Assembly (NCBI GenBank): GCA_018384065.1
Contig: JAHAYL010000056.1
Coordinates: 1-64,000, forward strand
Origin: Oxalobacter sp.
GTDB taxonomy: Bacteria > Pseudomonadota > Gammaproteobacteria > Burkholderiales > Burkholderiaceae_D
Direction of reading: 5' to 3'
DNA length: 64,000 bases
Position 1 is the first letter of the stretch, and every line of letters starts with the position of its first letter. The translations under genes and the position numbers were made by a program. Below the pieces are notes generated by a model. It worked only from the letters and a program-made list of their open reading frames with translations, had not been told where the DNA came from and made no database searches. This document shows, in pieces, positions 49,109-57,669 of the stretch.

Positions 49109-49606
49109 ATGGCGATTGTGAAGTGCAAGGTCTGTGGCAGGGATATTGACGAAGATGTCCTGAAATGTCCGGGTTGCGATTCTTTGGGACCGAACCGGGG
49201 GAAAAGAATCCGCCGGAATATGTTTATTGTGCTGGGGGTGATCATCGCCCTGTTCGGGTATGGGTGGTATTACAAGTCCCAGGAGGTTGTGAAGCCGGTT
49301 GAGCAGGTTGAGAAAGAGGCAAGGGAAGACAGGCGGTCCCAGCGGGGGCTTGCGGCATCCCTGATGCTCCAGTCGCGGCTTGCCAATCCGAAATCGATGA
49401 AAATCACCAGGGCGCTGTCAAATGAGGATGGTTCCAATCTCTGCTTTGAGTTCACAGAAACCGATGCATCCGGCAAGAAGAAAGCCAGCCGGGGCGTGGT
49501 GTATGATGGCGGGGAACCCAGTACGAAGCCGTCAGACTGGAAGCTGTTCTGTGAACATAAGTCCATGCGCCCGATCAAGCTGATCATCCGGACGGATGAC
49601 GAGTGA
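49109..49606 (+). CDS. Zinc-ribbon membrane-anchored protein of unknown function
   Basis: A protein of 165 residues. The N-terminus is a zinc ribbon (CKVCGRDIDEDVLKCPGC, four Cys). A single membrane helix (about 38-54, MFIVLGVIIALFGYGWYY) follows. A charged coil-like segment leads to a C-terminal domain with RLANPKSMKITRALSNEDGSNLCFEFTETD, which recalls the small extracytoplasmic domains of unknown function in proteobacterial lipoproteins. The ATG at 49109 is chosen over the frame start at 49061 because the Cys cluster follows at once. A terminator follows. I do not recognise it by name. Confidence 0.75.
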   Translation: MAIVKCKVCGRDIDEDVLKCPGCDSLGPNRGKRIRRNMFIVLGVIIALFGYGWYYKSQEVVKPVEQVEKEAREDRRSQRGLAASLMLQSRLANPKSMKITRALSNEDGSNLCFEFTETDASGKKKASRGVVYDGGEPSTKPSDWKLFCEHKSMRPIKLIIRTDDE

Positions 49607-49629
49607 GTGGCAGCCAGAAGGCTGTGAGG

Positions 49630-49666
49630 AGGATGGCGGTGCCTGTCAGCACAGCCATCCTTTTTT
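49630..49666 (+). terminator. Terminator after the zinc-ribbon gene
   Basis: A perfect 8-bp stem AGGATGGC/GCCATCCT with a 16-nt loop is followed by TTTTT. Confidence 0.8.
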
Positions 49667-49674
49667 CTTGGCGG

Positions 49675-50157
49675 TTACCGGGAAGTTCCCATGCAGGCAG
49701 GCTGCAGGCGTTCCATCATGGCTTTCATGCGCTGGTCCATCACAGTTCCCATCTTGTCCTCAAGCAGCGGGGTTTTCTGGATCAGCATACGGCCTGTCGA
49801 TGATTCATAGAAGGCTGTCAGGTCAAGCAGTTCCTCTTCTGTGAAAGTCTCGCGGTAAATACGGATGTATTCCGGTTTCAGGGATTCCCAGCCGAGGTTT
49901 TCCTGGATCATTTTCCGGTAATCATCCAGACAGGTTTTTGCTGCCTGCCGGTGTTCGGCAGAGACGTTTTCCTGCTCGGTCATCGGCATGACAGACGATT
50001 GGATGAAGGCATCCGCATCAGCGACAGCCGTGTCTGCTGATTTCTGGGCTTCGGTCAGGACAAGCAGTTTTTCAATGGTGGCATCTTGTGCAGGGGTTGC
50101 CCATGCGGCGGGCATCGTGCACATGGCGGCAAACAGGACGGCAATCCATCGTTTCAT
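49675..50157 (-). CDS. DUF2059-domain exported protein
   Basis: A protein of 160 residues with a signal peptide (1-19, ending AAWA). The rest is helical, with the family stretch YRETFTEEELLDLTAFYESSTGRMLIQKTP characteristic of DUF2059. It is probably periplasmic; the function is unknown. The ATG at 50157 (MKRWIAVLF) is preferred to the in-frame start at 50226. It is convergent with the zinc-ribbon gene and lies upstream of, and divergent from, tRNA-Pro. Confidence 0.85.
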   Translation of the reverse strand: MKRWIAVLFAAMCTMPAAWATPAQDATIEKLLVLTEAQKSADTAVADADAFIQSSVMPMTEQENVSAEHRQAAKTCLDDYRKMIQENLGWESLKPEYIRIYRETFTEEELLDLTAFYESSTGRMLIQKTPLLEDKMGTVMDQRMKAMMERLQPACMGTSR

Positions 50158-50292
50158 ATCAGCTCCCAGGAAAAGGCCACTGGCAGCCAGTGGCAGGGTT
50201 GGACAGGATAAAGGTTTTTGGAACATTGTATCGGATTCACGGTCTTCTGGCAGAAAATCCGATGGAAATCATCCGATAGAAGACCTTGATGC

Positions 50293-50298
50293 TATAAT
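50293..50298 (+). promoter_or_regulatory. -10 element of tRNA-Pro
   Basis: A perfect TATAAT ends 11 bp upstream of the tRNA. No clear -35 is seen 17 bp farther upstream. Confidence 0.6.
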
Positions 50299-50306
50299 GC
50301 CTGCTG

Positions 50307-50385
<79 letters not shown>

Positions 50386-50395
50386 AGAGGATTGG

Positions 50396-50422
50396 AAAGG
50401 AAGCTTCACGGCTTCCTTTTTT
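50396..50422 (+). terminator. tRNA-Pro terminator
   Basis: A perfect 9-bp stem AAAGGAAGC/GCTTCCTTT with loop TTCACG is followed by TTT. Confidence 0.88.
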
Positions 50423-50519
50423 CTATGCGGGAAGTGCCGGCAGCTGCTGGCAATCGCCAATCCAGCTTTTTTGCGGTATCCTTGCCAATTCATCAGCAAC
50501 AGAACAACATCCATCCATT

Positions 50520-51095
50520 ATGATTACCTGCATCGTTTTCGGTTCCCTGGCGGCGATTGTCATTATTGCCATGGCTTATATCAGATTTTCGGAATCTTCT
50601 GTGAAGAAGCAGGTTGAGAAACACCTGAAGGATCCATTGACTATCGATGGCAAGGAAACCGCACCGGATTGGAATGAACAGGACTGGACGGATGTGGACA
50701 ACAACCTGCTTGCTTTTGACAAAGCGCATGGTATGTTCCTCGGTATCACTGCGGGCAAACGGAAAAGCGACCGGGTTGATATGCGCATAATCCCTGTTGC
50801 CAGCATGACCCGTTCTGAAGTCGTGGTGGATGGCAGGACGGTGCTGGAGGCACGGGCAGGCAAGATTACAGGAAGGCATCCCGAAAACAGCCTGGATGCT
50901 TTCCGGCAGAACAGCCAGAAAATCAAGTCGATTGAACTCCGGGTCAGGTCAGTTTCTGGCGGTCATACCATTCCCTGTTCAGCAGGCAAATATGGCATCA
51001 ACCTTGCCGAAAAATATCATACCCTTCTGCTGGAAGCCATGATGGCATCCGGCACGAGTCCGGTTCCGATGTCCCGGAAACTCAGGAAGTCATAA
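50520..51095 (+). CDS. Membrane-anchored protein of unknown function, copy A
   Basis: A protein of 191 residues. One N-terminal membrane helix (about 3-20) anchors a cytosolic or periplasmic domain. The domain has LLAFDKAHGMFLGI, RIIPVASMTRSEVVVDGRTVL, IKSIELRVRSVSGGHTIPCSA and a closing helix LAEKYHTLLLEAMM; the strand-turn pattern suggests a PH-like barrel, which is inference. The same layout is seen in the next gene, so the two look like diverged paralogues. The ATG at 50520 is the first Met after the tRNA terminator; its ribosome site is weak. I do not recognise it. Confidence 0.6.
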   Translation: MITCIVFGSLAAIVIIAMAYIRFSESSVKKQVEKHLKDPLTIDGKETAPDWNEQDWTDVDNNLLAFDKAHGMFLGITAGKRKSDRVDMRIIPVASMTRSEVVVDGRTVLEARAGKITGRHPENSLDAFRQNSQKIKSIELRVRSVSGGHTIPCSAGKYGINLAEKYHTLLLEAMMASGTSPVPMSRKLRKS

Positions 51096-51173
51096 GTGCG
51101 GCGTATGGTATCTATTTTTTCTGGTATCTGAGCATGCGGGCAGGATGCCCGCATGTTTATCTTGGAGACTGCC

Positions 51174-51779
51174 ATGCAGTTCAGCCTTAAGACAGTTGTT
51201 TTTGTCATCCTGGCATTGTTGGCGGCTTTCCTGATTGTCCGCAGGACCGGCATCATGGACAGCCAGCGTGACCGGGTTGAACGGGAACTGATGAAACCGG
51301 TTCCGTTGGGCAGCCGCTGGACAGTGGAGCCTGTATGGGACAGCAGAAGCTGGACAGGTGACCGTTGCAGCATCATTGCCATGGACCAGAAGAACCGTCT
51401 GTTTGCGTTGGTGCAGGCCGGTGATGGCAGGGGGGGCGGCATCATGAGGACGGTTTTCCGTTATCAGGATATCCGTCAGGTTGACCTGACCGTTGATGGG
51501 GAGCCCATCAGCAGCGTTTCCCATCGCGTCCCAGACTCTTCAACGGTCGGACAGCATATGGAAACGGACAGTACGGCTGTCGGTAAGGTTTTAAAGGATT
51601 CCCGCCGGAAGGAGCCGGTTCTCCGGCCTGTGGCGGATGAGGAATCTGTCCGGGATGTCCATTTGACGGTCCATACCACCGATGGACGGATGGTGTCACT
51701 GCCGTTCGGATTACAGGAGCTTGACCTTGCCCGGAGATGGTATGGCCGTCTATGGCAGGCAGCAGAGGGACAGCCTTAA
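51174..51779 (+). CDS. Membrane-anchored protein of unknown function, copy B
   Basis: A protein of 201 residues. An N-terminal helix (about 7-24, VVFVILALLAAFLIV) is followed by a domain with SIIAMDQKNRLFALV, TVFRYQDIRQVDLTVDGEPIS, VRDVHLTVHTTDG and a closing helix DLARRWYGRLW. These blocks fall in the same order and spacing as in copy A. GGAG six bases before the ATG at 51174 supports that start over the in-frame ATG at 51153. It is 78 bp downstream of copy A and convergent with the SEL1 gene. The function is unknown. Confidence 0.6.
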   Translation: MQFSLKTVVFVILALLAAFLIVRRTGIMDSQRDRVERELMKPVPLGSRWTVEPVWDSRSWTGDRCSIIAMDQKNRLFALVQAGDGRGGGIMRTVFRYQDIRQVDLTVDGEPISSVSHRVPDSSTVGQHMETDSTAVGKVLKDSRRKEPVLRPVADEESVRDVHLTVHTTDGRMVSLPFGLQELDLARRWYGRLWQAAEGQP

Positions 51780-51789
51780 GCCAGTGGCA

Positions 51790-53340
51790 TCAGGAAGCAA
51801 GGACTTCTGCGAGTACTTCGGGCAATGTCCGGTTGGTCGCTTTGTCAAGCTGTTGTTCCGTCAGGTTTTTCTGGGCATCCTTCAGCAGTTCCTTTGCATC
51901 AGGGTCAATACTGGCGGCTTCCCGGATCAGCACATAGGCATTGACTGTGCTGACCTTGACACCATTGCCTTCATGGAAAGCATTTGCAAGTGACAGCATG
52001 GCGAGTACATTACCCTGTTGGGCGGCTTTGGCGAACCAGATTGCACCAAGGTGGGGATTGCGTTCTGTGCCTTCACCGCCCATACAGGCCAATCCAAGGA
52101 AGAACTGTGCTTTGGCATGCCCTTGCTGTGCCGCAGTATGCCACCAGCCGACGGCTTTATGGCGGTCTTTCTGGATGCCCTTGCCGTTGTAGTAGGCAAG
52201 CCCAAGATTGAACTGCGCCTGCGCATTTCCTTGGATGGCGGCTTGACGGTAGAGGTTGACGGCAGTGCTGTCATGGGTATCTGCCTGTCTGTCCTGCCCA
52301 TAAAGAAACGCCAGGTTGAACTGGGCGGTTGCATCTGACTGCCTTGAGGCTTCGGCATACCAGAAAGCGGCTTTTTCCCGGTCTTTCCTGACTCCTTCCC
52401 CGAAGAACCAGGCATTGCCAAGCCGGCGCTGTGATTCAGCGTTCCCTTGTTCTGCCGCTTTTGTCCACCATTCGATGGCTTTCGCACTGTCTTTGGAAAC
52501 GCCTTGTCCAAGGCTGTAGGCAGTGCCAAGCTGGTTCTGGGCGCCACTGTGCCCCTGTTCAGCAGCCCATGTGAGCCAGTCAATGGCTTTTGTTTCATTA
52601 TGCGGCAACCCAAGGCCTTGCTGGTAGGCACGGCCGATATGGTATCCGGCATCGATATTGCCTTTTTCGACTGCCTTGCCAAACCATGTCACGGCTTTTG
52701 CATAGTCCTTGGGAACGCCTTCACCGTAATAATAGGCGACGCCTAGATGGTGCTGTGCACGGTCATGTCCCTGTTCTGCTGCTTTTGTCCACCATTGGAT
52801 GGCGGCTTGGGGATCCTGTTTTACGCCTTCCCCGAAGTAAAAGGCGTTTCCAAGACGGTATTGGGCTGGGCTGTATCCTTGGGATGCCGCCTTTTTCCAC
52901 CAGCTGATGGCTTGGGTGGTATTTGCCGGAATGCCTTCGCCATTGAAGAGCGATTGCCCCAGGTAATACTGGGCAGGTGGATAGGACTGCCTGGCGGATT
53001 TCCGGTACCATTGCACAGCTTTCCTGGCATCCTTGGCGATGCCATTGCCATCATGGTAGGCAGAACCCAGCAGGAATTGGGCGATTGGATGCCCTTTCCC
53101 CGCAGCTTTCATCCACCATTGCACGGCTTTTCCCATATCCTGTGGAACGGTTTTCCCCTGCCAGTAAGCGGTTCCGGCCTGATAGGCGGCATCGCGGTTT
53201 CCCTGTTCCGCCTGTTGCAGTAGCTGTTCAAAGGATGAGGTTTCCGATTGGACAGCGGTGTCAACAGCTGGTTGTGCCAATACAGGACTGGTGGTGAATG
53301 CAAGTACGGTCATCGGGACCAGAAGCAGTTTTCTGAGCAT
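51790..53340 (-). CDS. SEL1-like repeat protein, exported
   Basis: A protein of 516 residues with a signal peptide (1-22, ending VLA). Twelve tandem SEL1/TPR-like repeats of about 36 residues run from about residue 49 to 480. Typical units are AQYRLGNAFYFGEGV and AIQWWTKAAEQG. Such alpha-solenoids bind partner proteins, for example in cell-envelope or secretion assemblies; the partner here is unknown. It is monocistronic with the first helix pair at residues 39-50. Repeat 9 lacks the consensus glycine run. Confidence 0.9.
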   Translation of the reverse strand: MLRKLLLVPMTVLAFTTSPVLAQPAVDTAVQSETSSFEQLLQQAEQGNRDAAYQAGTAYWQGKTVPQDMGKAVQWWMKAAGKGHPIAQFLLGSAYHDGNGIAKDARKAVQWYRKSARQSYPPAQYYLGQSLFNGEGIPANTTQAISWWKKAASQGYSPAQYRLGNAFYFGEGVKQDPQAAIQWWTKAAEQGHDRAQHHLGVAYYYGEGVPKDYAKAVTWFGKAVEKGNIDAGYHIGRAYQQGLGLPHNETKAIDWLTWAAEQGHSGAQNQLGTAYSLGQGVSKDSAKAIEWWTKAAEQGNAESQRRLGNAWFFGEGVRKDREKAAFWYAEASRQSDATAQFNLAFLYGQDRQADTHDSTAVNLYRQAAIQGNAQAQFNLGLAYYNGKGIQKDRHKAVGWWHTAAQQGHAKAQFFLGLACMGGEGTERNPHLGAIWFAKAAQQGNVLAMLSLANAFHEGNGVKVSTVNAYVLIREAASIDPDAKELLKDAQKNLTEQQLDKATNRTLPEVLAEVLAS

Positions 53341-53414
53341 GGTTCTTCCGTCAGGTTGTTTCTGGATGATTTTACCAGCCCAGTGGCATGAGGGGACAGT
53401 GGGGAAGGAGGGGG

Positions 53415-53678
53415 TTACTGCAATGGGATGTCTGGCGGACGTTTGCCTTGCTGGGCAAGTGCCTGCATTGCCATATCCAACAGTTCATTGCAGCGCTGTT
53501 CATCTTCTGTGTGCGCAATGCTGATCAGGTTGTCTGCAGAAGAATAGATGACAACCGCTTGGACATCTTCCGGCTTTTTCTTTGCCAGGTCGTCGCAGAT
53601 GTTCTCAAACATTTTCCGGATGCCTTCAGGAGTTGACAAGACAGGGACCTTTCTTTGTGTTGGATGGGGATGTTGCAT
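53415..53678 (-). CDS. Small protein of unknown function
   Basis: A protein of 87 residues with no signal peptide or membrane helix. STPEGIRKMFENICDDLAKKKPEDVQAVVIYSSADNLISIAHTEDEQRCNELLDMAMQAL suggests a small alpha/beta fold with an amphipathic C-terminal helix. The ATG at 53678 has GGGGATG upstream but no clear Shine-Dalgarno. It lies downstream of hpf, where many betaproteobacteria have ptsN. I do not recognise it, and it could be a fragment or a lineage-specific gene. Confidence 0.5.
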   Translation of the reverse strand: MQHPHPTQRKVPVLSTPEGIRKMFENICDDLAKKKPEDVQAVVIYSSADNLISIAHTEDEQRCNELLDMAMQALAQQGKRPPDIPLQ

Positions 53679-53680
53679 AA

Positions 53681-53710
53681 ACCGTTACAGGCAGGGATGC
53701 CTGCAACGGT
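53681..53710. other. Interrupted hairpin between hpf and the small gene
   Basis: ACCGTT-A-CAGGC pairs with GCCTG-C-AACGGT, one A-C mismatch inside an otherwise perfect 11-bp stem. A second hairpin (GCAGGAA 53722-53728, TTCCTGC 53749-53755) lies nearer hpf. Neither has a T-run. Confidence 0.45.
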
Positions 53711-53769
53711 CTAGTGGAACAGCAGGAAGCACGGTTCTTGTATGGTGTTTCCTGCCTTTGACTACTGCA

Positions 53770-54099
53770 TCAGAGTGCGCCTTTGATGGACTCACGGGAA
53801 TGGCTGCGGTTTTTTTCCTTTGCCTTGACAAGCTGTCTGTCAACTTTGTCCATCAGGGTGTCGATGGCAGCGTAGATATCCTGACCTGTGCTTTCAGCGT
53901 GCAGGGTCTTTCCGGAGAGCTTCAGGTTGATTTCTGCACGCTGGCGTTTTTCCTTGTCGGAAATGTTGTCTACGGCGAGCAGGACCGTTATTTCAATGAC
54001 ACCATCGAAATTCCGTTTCATCCGGTCAAGTTTCGTTTCAACATGACTGCGGATGGCTGGGGTGATTTCAAGATGGTGTCCGCTGATGGTCAGGTTCAT
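53770..54099 (-). CDS. hpf: Ribosome hibernation promoting factor
   Basis: A protein of 109 residues, the short type that binds 30S subunits and stabilises 100S dimers in starved cells. MNLTISGHHLEITPAIRSHVETKLDRMKRNFDGVIEI is the family N-terminus. HAESTGQDIYAAIDTLMDKVDRQLVKAKEKNR is the C-terminal helix. AGGAGAATTCT precedes the ATG at 54099. It follows rpoN in the conserved rpoN-hpf block, with a hairpin between them. The usual ptsN and hprK genes do not follow. Confidence 0.95.
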   Translation of the reverse strand: MNLTISGHHLEITPAIRSHVETKLDRMKRNFDGVIEITVLLAVDNISDKEKRQRAEINLKLSGKTLHAESTGQDIYAAIDTLMDKVDRQLVKAKEKNRSHSRESIKGAL

Positions 54100-54127
54100 A
54101 GAATTCTCCTTCGTTTGTACTGATTGT

Positions 54128-54149
54128 CCTGATACCGGCAGGTATCGGG
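54128..54149. other. Intercistronic hairpin between rpoN and hpf
   Basis: CCTGATACC (54128-54136) pairs with GGTATCGGG (54141-54149) over 9 bp with one G-U pair and a GGCA loop. No T-run follows, so it may shape differential mRNA stability rather than terminate. Confidence 0.5.
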
Positions 54150-54156
54150 ACGGTTG

Positions 54157-55638
54157 TTAGAGATTTTTACGCAGGCTTGCCGGCGGAATCTTGAGGATGT
54201 CACGGTATTTCGCGACAGTCCTTCTGGCAATGACCAGACCGTCTTTTTCAAGGATCTGCGCAATCTTGCTGTCTGAATAGGGCTTTTTCCTGTCTTCAGA
54301 GGCAACCAGCTGACGGATTTTTTCGCGGATTGCCGTTGCAGACGCTTCGCCACCTCCTTCCATCATCAGATGACTTCCAAAAAAATGCTTCAGCTCAAAA
54401 ATACCCAATGGGGTCATCATGTATTTCTGCGCTGTCACACGAGAGACGGTGCTCTCATGTAATCCTAGTGTATCAGCTATTTCACGTAATACAAGGGGTC
54501 TCATGGAAGCAGGACCTGAACTGAAGAACGCCTGCTGCCTTTCAATGATGGCTTCAGAGACTTTCAGGATGGTGTCGAAACGCTGGTTGATATTCCTGAT
54601 CAGCCATTTCGCTTCTTGGAAACGGGTGTTCAGCGTGGAGCGGTTGGTGGCGTTTTTCAGGATGCTGCCATACAGCTGGTTGATGCGGATTTTCGGTATG
54701 GCATCGGCGTTGAGTTCAGCATGCCATCTGCCGTCTTCTTTCCGGCAGGCGATGATTTCCGGGATGACAGTGTCCGCGGTGTCCGTGGCATAGACCGTAC
54801 CTGGATGGGGATTGCAGTTGAGGATGACTTTCCGGATCTCAACGAGGTCTTCGTCATCACAGCCGACATTTTTTTTCAGCTTGGTGTAATCGTGCTGGGC
54901 AAACGCCTTCAGATGGTTTTCCACAATCTCAAGCGCATAACGGCGGATGATGAACGGGACATCCGGCATCATCCTGACCTGCAATGCCAGGCATTCTGTA
55001 CTGCTGCGGGCACCGACACCGGCTGGTTCAAAAGACTGGAGGCATTCCAATGCCTCCTCAAGTTCTTTCATGCTGACATGCAGCTCATCCGGCAGCCATG
55101 CCAGCATTTCTTCAAGGGATTCAAGCAGGTAACCATGGATGTCCAAGGCATCGATCAGCAGTTCCACCAAAACCCGCTGACGGTGGTCATGGACACTGAC
55201 ACGTAGCTGTTCCTGGAGATGGTCTTTGAGTGTTTTCGGTGGCGCTTCCAGCTGTGGACGGAAGTGCTCATCATCCTGTTGGCGGTCCGGCATGGTGATG
55301 CCTTCCCAGTGCTGGCGTTCTTCTGCCATGAAGTCAGCGTGTTCCAGTGAACCGGCCGGTTCTGTGTTCTCAAAACTGCCGTCAGATGGGGCATCGCCTG
55401 CAATCCCAGTGCTGCCTGGATCAGGAGCCTGCTGCCGGATCAGGCTGCCATCTCCTTGGAAACGGGTGGTGTTGAGCAGGGAATCGTCCAGCCGCTCCAG
55501 CAGGGGGTTTTCTTCCAGCTGCCGTTCAATCTCTTCATTCAGCTCGATGCTGGAGAGCTGAAGGAGCTTGATGGACTGCTGGAGCTGGGGAGTCAGTGCA
55601 AAATGCTGGGTAAGGCGGGACTGCAGTTTCTGTTTCAT
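54157..55638 (-). CDS. rpoN: RNA polymerase sigma-54 factor
   Basis: A protein of 493 residues. The N-terminal glutamine-rich region I (MKQKLQSRLTQHFALTPQLQQSIKLLQLS) is the activator-interaction motif. An acidic region II precedes the core-binding part. LREIADTLGLHESTVSRVTAQKYM is the helix-turn-helix, and the RpoN box ARRTVAKYRDILKIP lies near the C-terminus. It directs transcription from -24/-12 promoters with ATP-driven activators. It lies 14 bp downstream of lptB, the usual order. Confidence 0.97.
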   Translation of the reverse strand: MKQKLQSRLTQHFALTPQLQQSIKLLQLSSIELNEEIERQLEENPLLERLDDSLLNTTRFQGDGSLIRQQAPDPGSTGIAGDAPSDGSFENTEPAGSLEHADFMAEERQHWEGITMPDRQQDDEHFRPQLEAPPKTLKDHLQEQLRVSVHDHRQRVLVELLIDALDIHGYLLESLEEMLAWLPDELHVSMKELEEALECLQSFEPAGVGARSSTECLALQVRMMPDVPFIIRRYALEIVENHLKAFAQHDYTKLKKNVGCDDEDLVEIRKVILNCNPHPGTVYATDTADTVIPEIIACRKEDGRWHAELNADAIPKIRINQLYGSILKNATNRSTLNTRFQEAKWLIRNINQRFDTILKVSEAIIERQQAFFSSGPASMRPLVLREIADTLGLHESTVSRVTAQKYMMTPLGIFELKHFFGSHLMMEGGGEASATAIREKIRQLVASEDRKKPYSDSKIAQILEKDGLVIARRTVAKYRDILKIPPASLRKNL

Positions 55639-55652
55639 GGACCAGCTGCCGG

Positions 55653-56399
55653 TTACATCTTGAACTTGTCGCCCAGATAGACACGTCTGACGGATTCGTT
55701 CTGGATGATTTCTTCAGGATGCCCACTTGCCAGGATTTCCCCTTCATTCACGATATAGGCACGGTCACAGATACCCAGTGTCTCACGGACGTTGTGGTCA
55801 GTGATCAGGACACCGATGCCACGTTCTTTCAGGAAACGGACAATACGCTGGATTTCAATCACTGCAATCGGGTCAATCCCTGCGAACGGTTCATCGAGCA
55901 GGATGAAACGGGGATTGGTCGCCAGTGCCCGGGCAATCTCAACACGCCGGCGTTCGCCGCCTGACAGGGACAGGGCAGGGTTTTCACGCAGGAAAGCAAT
56001 CTGCAGGTCATCCAGCAGACCGTCCAGCCGACGGTTGATTTCGTCCTTTCCCAATGGTTTCCCGTCAGGGTCACGCTGAAGTTCAAGGACAGCCTTGATG
56101 TTTTCCTCAACAGTCAGTTTCCGGAAGACGGAAGCCTCCTGCGGAAGATAGGATAATCCCATCAGCGCCCGTTTATGGATGGGAAGTGGCGTCAGGTCCT
56201 GCCCGTCCAGTTCAATGGTTCCTTTTTCTGCAGGCACCAGTCCGACAATCATGTAAAAAGAGGTGGTCTTGCCTGCCCCATTCGGTCCGAGAAGACCGAC
56301 AACTTCTCCACTGGAAACTTCAATGGATACGTCAGAAACGACAGCGCGTTTTCCATAGGTTTTCTGGAGGCCTTGGACGGTCAGTTTGCTGGGGGTCAT
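55653..56399 (-). CDS. lptB: LPS export ABC transporter ATPase LptB
   Basis: A protein of 248 residues, the ATP-hydrolysing subunit that drives lipopolysaccharide extraction from the inner membrane with LptFG. Walker A is [14 protein letters not shown], the signature is [15 protein letters not shown], and Walker B is [13 protein letters not shown]. The [27 protein letters not shown]-loop stretch is LptB-specific. The start overlaps the lptA stop as ATGA. Confidence 0.97.
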   Translation of the reverse strand: MTPSKLTVQGLQKTYGKRAVVSDVSIEVSSGEVVGLLGPNGAGKTTSFYMIVGLVPAEKGTIELDGQDLTPLPIHKRALMGLSYLPQEASVFRKLTVEENIKAVLELQRDPDGKPLGKDEINRRLDGLLDDLQIAFLRENPALSLSGGERRRVEIARALATNPRFILLDEPFAGIDPIAVIEIQRIVRFLKERGIGVLITDHNVRETLGICDRAYIVNEGEILASGHPEEIIQNESVRRVYLGDKFKM

Positions 56400-56962
56400 T
56401 TCTTTTTCTTCCTTGAATTGGTGGTTGTTTTTGGCTGGATGACCGCTGTGACACGTCCGGCACCTGCCCTGGAATAGCCTTCGTTGGTATTGAATGCGCT
56501 GTAGAATTCTGTCTTGGAATCATAGGAAAGGTATTCGCCTTGGATATCTTCCATGACCTTGGAGCCTTCAAGTTTCTTGCCACGGGCTTCTGTGAAGAAC
56601 TGGGCGACCTCATCTTTGTCATTGTATTCAATCCGCTTGCCATAGCCTTCCATCCATTGATTGGGACCACTGTCCAGTTTCTGGCGTATGGAGGCCAACT
56701 GGCCAGGTGCAGCATACAGGGTGATGTAGCGGTATCCTTCAGGGTCTTCAACAAGTTTTGCCTGTCCTGCTTTCGCAAGGATGGTGCCTTTCTTGATTAC
56801 GACATTGCCTGTGAAGATGGTGACTTGGTTCACATCATCCGAGTTCATCTGGTCGGCTTCGATATGGGTTGGTTTCTTGGAATCCGCTTTTTCTGCAGAG
56901 GCATTGAAAGACAATGCAGCACACAGGCAGAAAGCGGCTATCTTGAGAAGGTCTTTTTTCAT
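56396..56962 (-). CDS. lptA: LPS transport periplasmic protein LptA
   Basis: A protein of 188 residues, with a signal peptide (1-23, ending SA) and the OstA-like beta-jellyroll fold that forms the periplasmic bridge for [45 protein letters not shown] is the family core. The C-terminus is basic ([11 protein letters not shown]) and a little longer than in E. coli. It is separated from lptC by two bases and overlaps lptB. Confidence 0.93.
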   Translation of the reverse strand: MKKDLLKIAAFCLCAALSFNASAEKADSKKPTHIEADQMNSDDVNQVTIFTGNVVIKKGTILAKAGQAKLVEDPEGYRYITLYAAPGQLASIRQKLDSGPNQWMEGYGKRIEYNDKDEVAQFFTEARGKKLEGSKVMEDIQGEYLSYDSKTEFYSAFNTNEGYSRAGAGRVTAVIQPKTTTNSRKKKK

Positions 56963-56964
56963 AA

Positions 56965-57669
56965 TCAGTTCAATTGGACGTTCACCCGGCCAGCCTGTTG
57001 CCGGTCATCTGGTGCTGCGGCGGATTGTTCTGTTGGCTGGGTACTGTTTTCCTGGTTTTTGGGTTTCTCTGCCTTGTCCCCGTTGGGATAAATGACCACA
57101 TGGACCCGGCCTCGCATTTCAAGTTCCTGGGTGGCATTGTTGGATTTCATGCCGGTACCTTTCAGGACATTTTTCCCTTGCCGGATGGTGACATCCTTGT
57201 CTGTAGTGGCAACCATGTCATCTGGATGGTACAGCAGGTATTCAGTGGTCAGTATCTTAGGCGCTTTACCCTCTGCGCCTTCCTCTTCCAAACGGACATG
57301 GTCGGTAAGATGGACTTTTGTATTGAAGTCTTCAGCGAATGCCTCATCAGCCTTGACGGTCTGGAGCTGTCCTTTGCTGCCACGCAGATGAAGCTGGGGT
57401 TTTTCAATCCTGTAAGCATCTTCTGCAGGATAATGGATCATTTTTTTACCGATGGCTTCATATTTCGGTCTACCATCCGGAAGGAAACGGAAATACCTGA
57501 AATTTTCAATGATATAGTCAGGGTCGGTACGTTCGACATCCGGTGTGTCCTTGATAGCTGTTTTTTTCAGCACCATGTTGACCCACATGCTGCCCAGTGC
57601 AAGGATGATGGCAATGACCAAGACAATCAATGCCTGTCTGCGCATTGCGGATTTTGAGCCGGAATTCAT
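56965..57669 (-). CDS. lptC: LPS export protein LptC
   Basis: A protein of 234 residues, anchored by one N-terminal helix (about 11-29, ALIVLVIAIILALGSMW), with the OstA-like beta-jellyroll in the periplasm. YIIENFRYFRFLPDGRPKYEAIGKKMIHYP is the LptC N-terminal region. The C-terminal tail (about 200-234) is proline/glutamine-rich and longer than E. coli LptC (191 residues). The start overlaps the kdsC stop as ATGA, showing coupling. Confidence 0.9.
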   Translation of the reverse strand: MNSGSKSAMRRQALIVLVIAIILALGSMWVNMVLKKTAIKDTPDVERTDPDYIIENFRYFRFLPDGRPKYEAIGKKMIHYPAEDAYRIEKPQLHLRGSKGQLQTVKADEAFAEDFNTKVHLTDHVRLEEEGAEGKAPKILTTEYLLYHPDDMVATTDKDVTIRQGKNVLKGTGMKSNNATQELEMRGRVHVVIYPNGDKAEKPKNQENSTQPTEQSAAAPDDRQQAGRVNVQLN

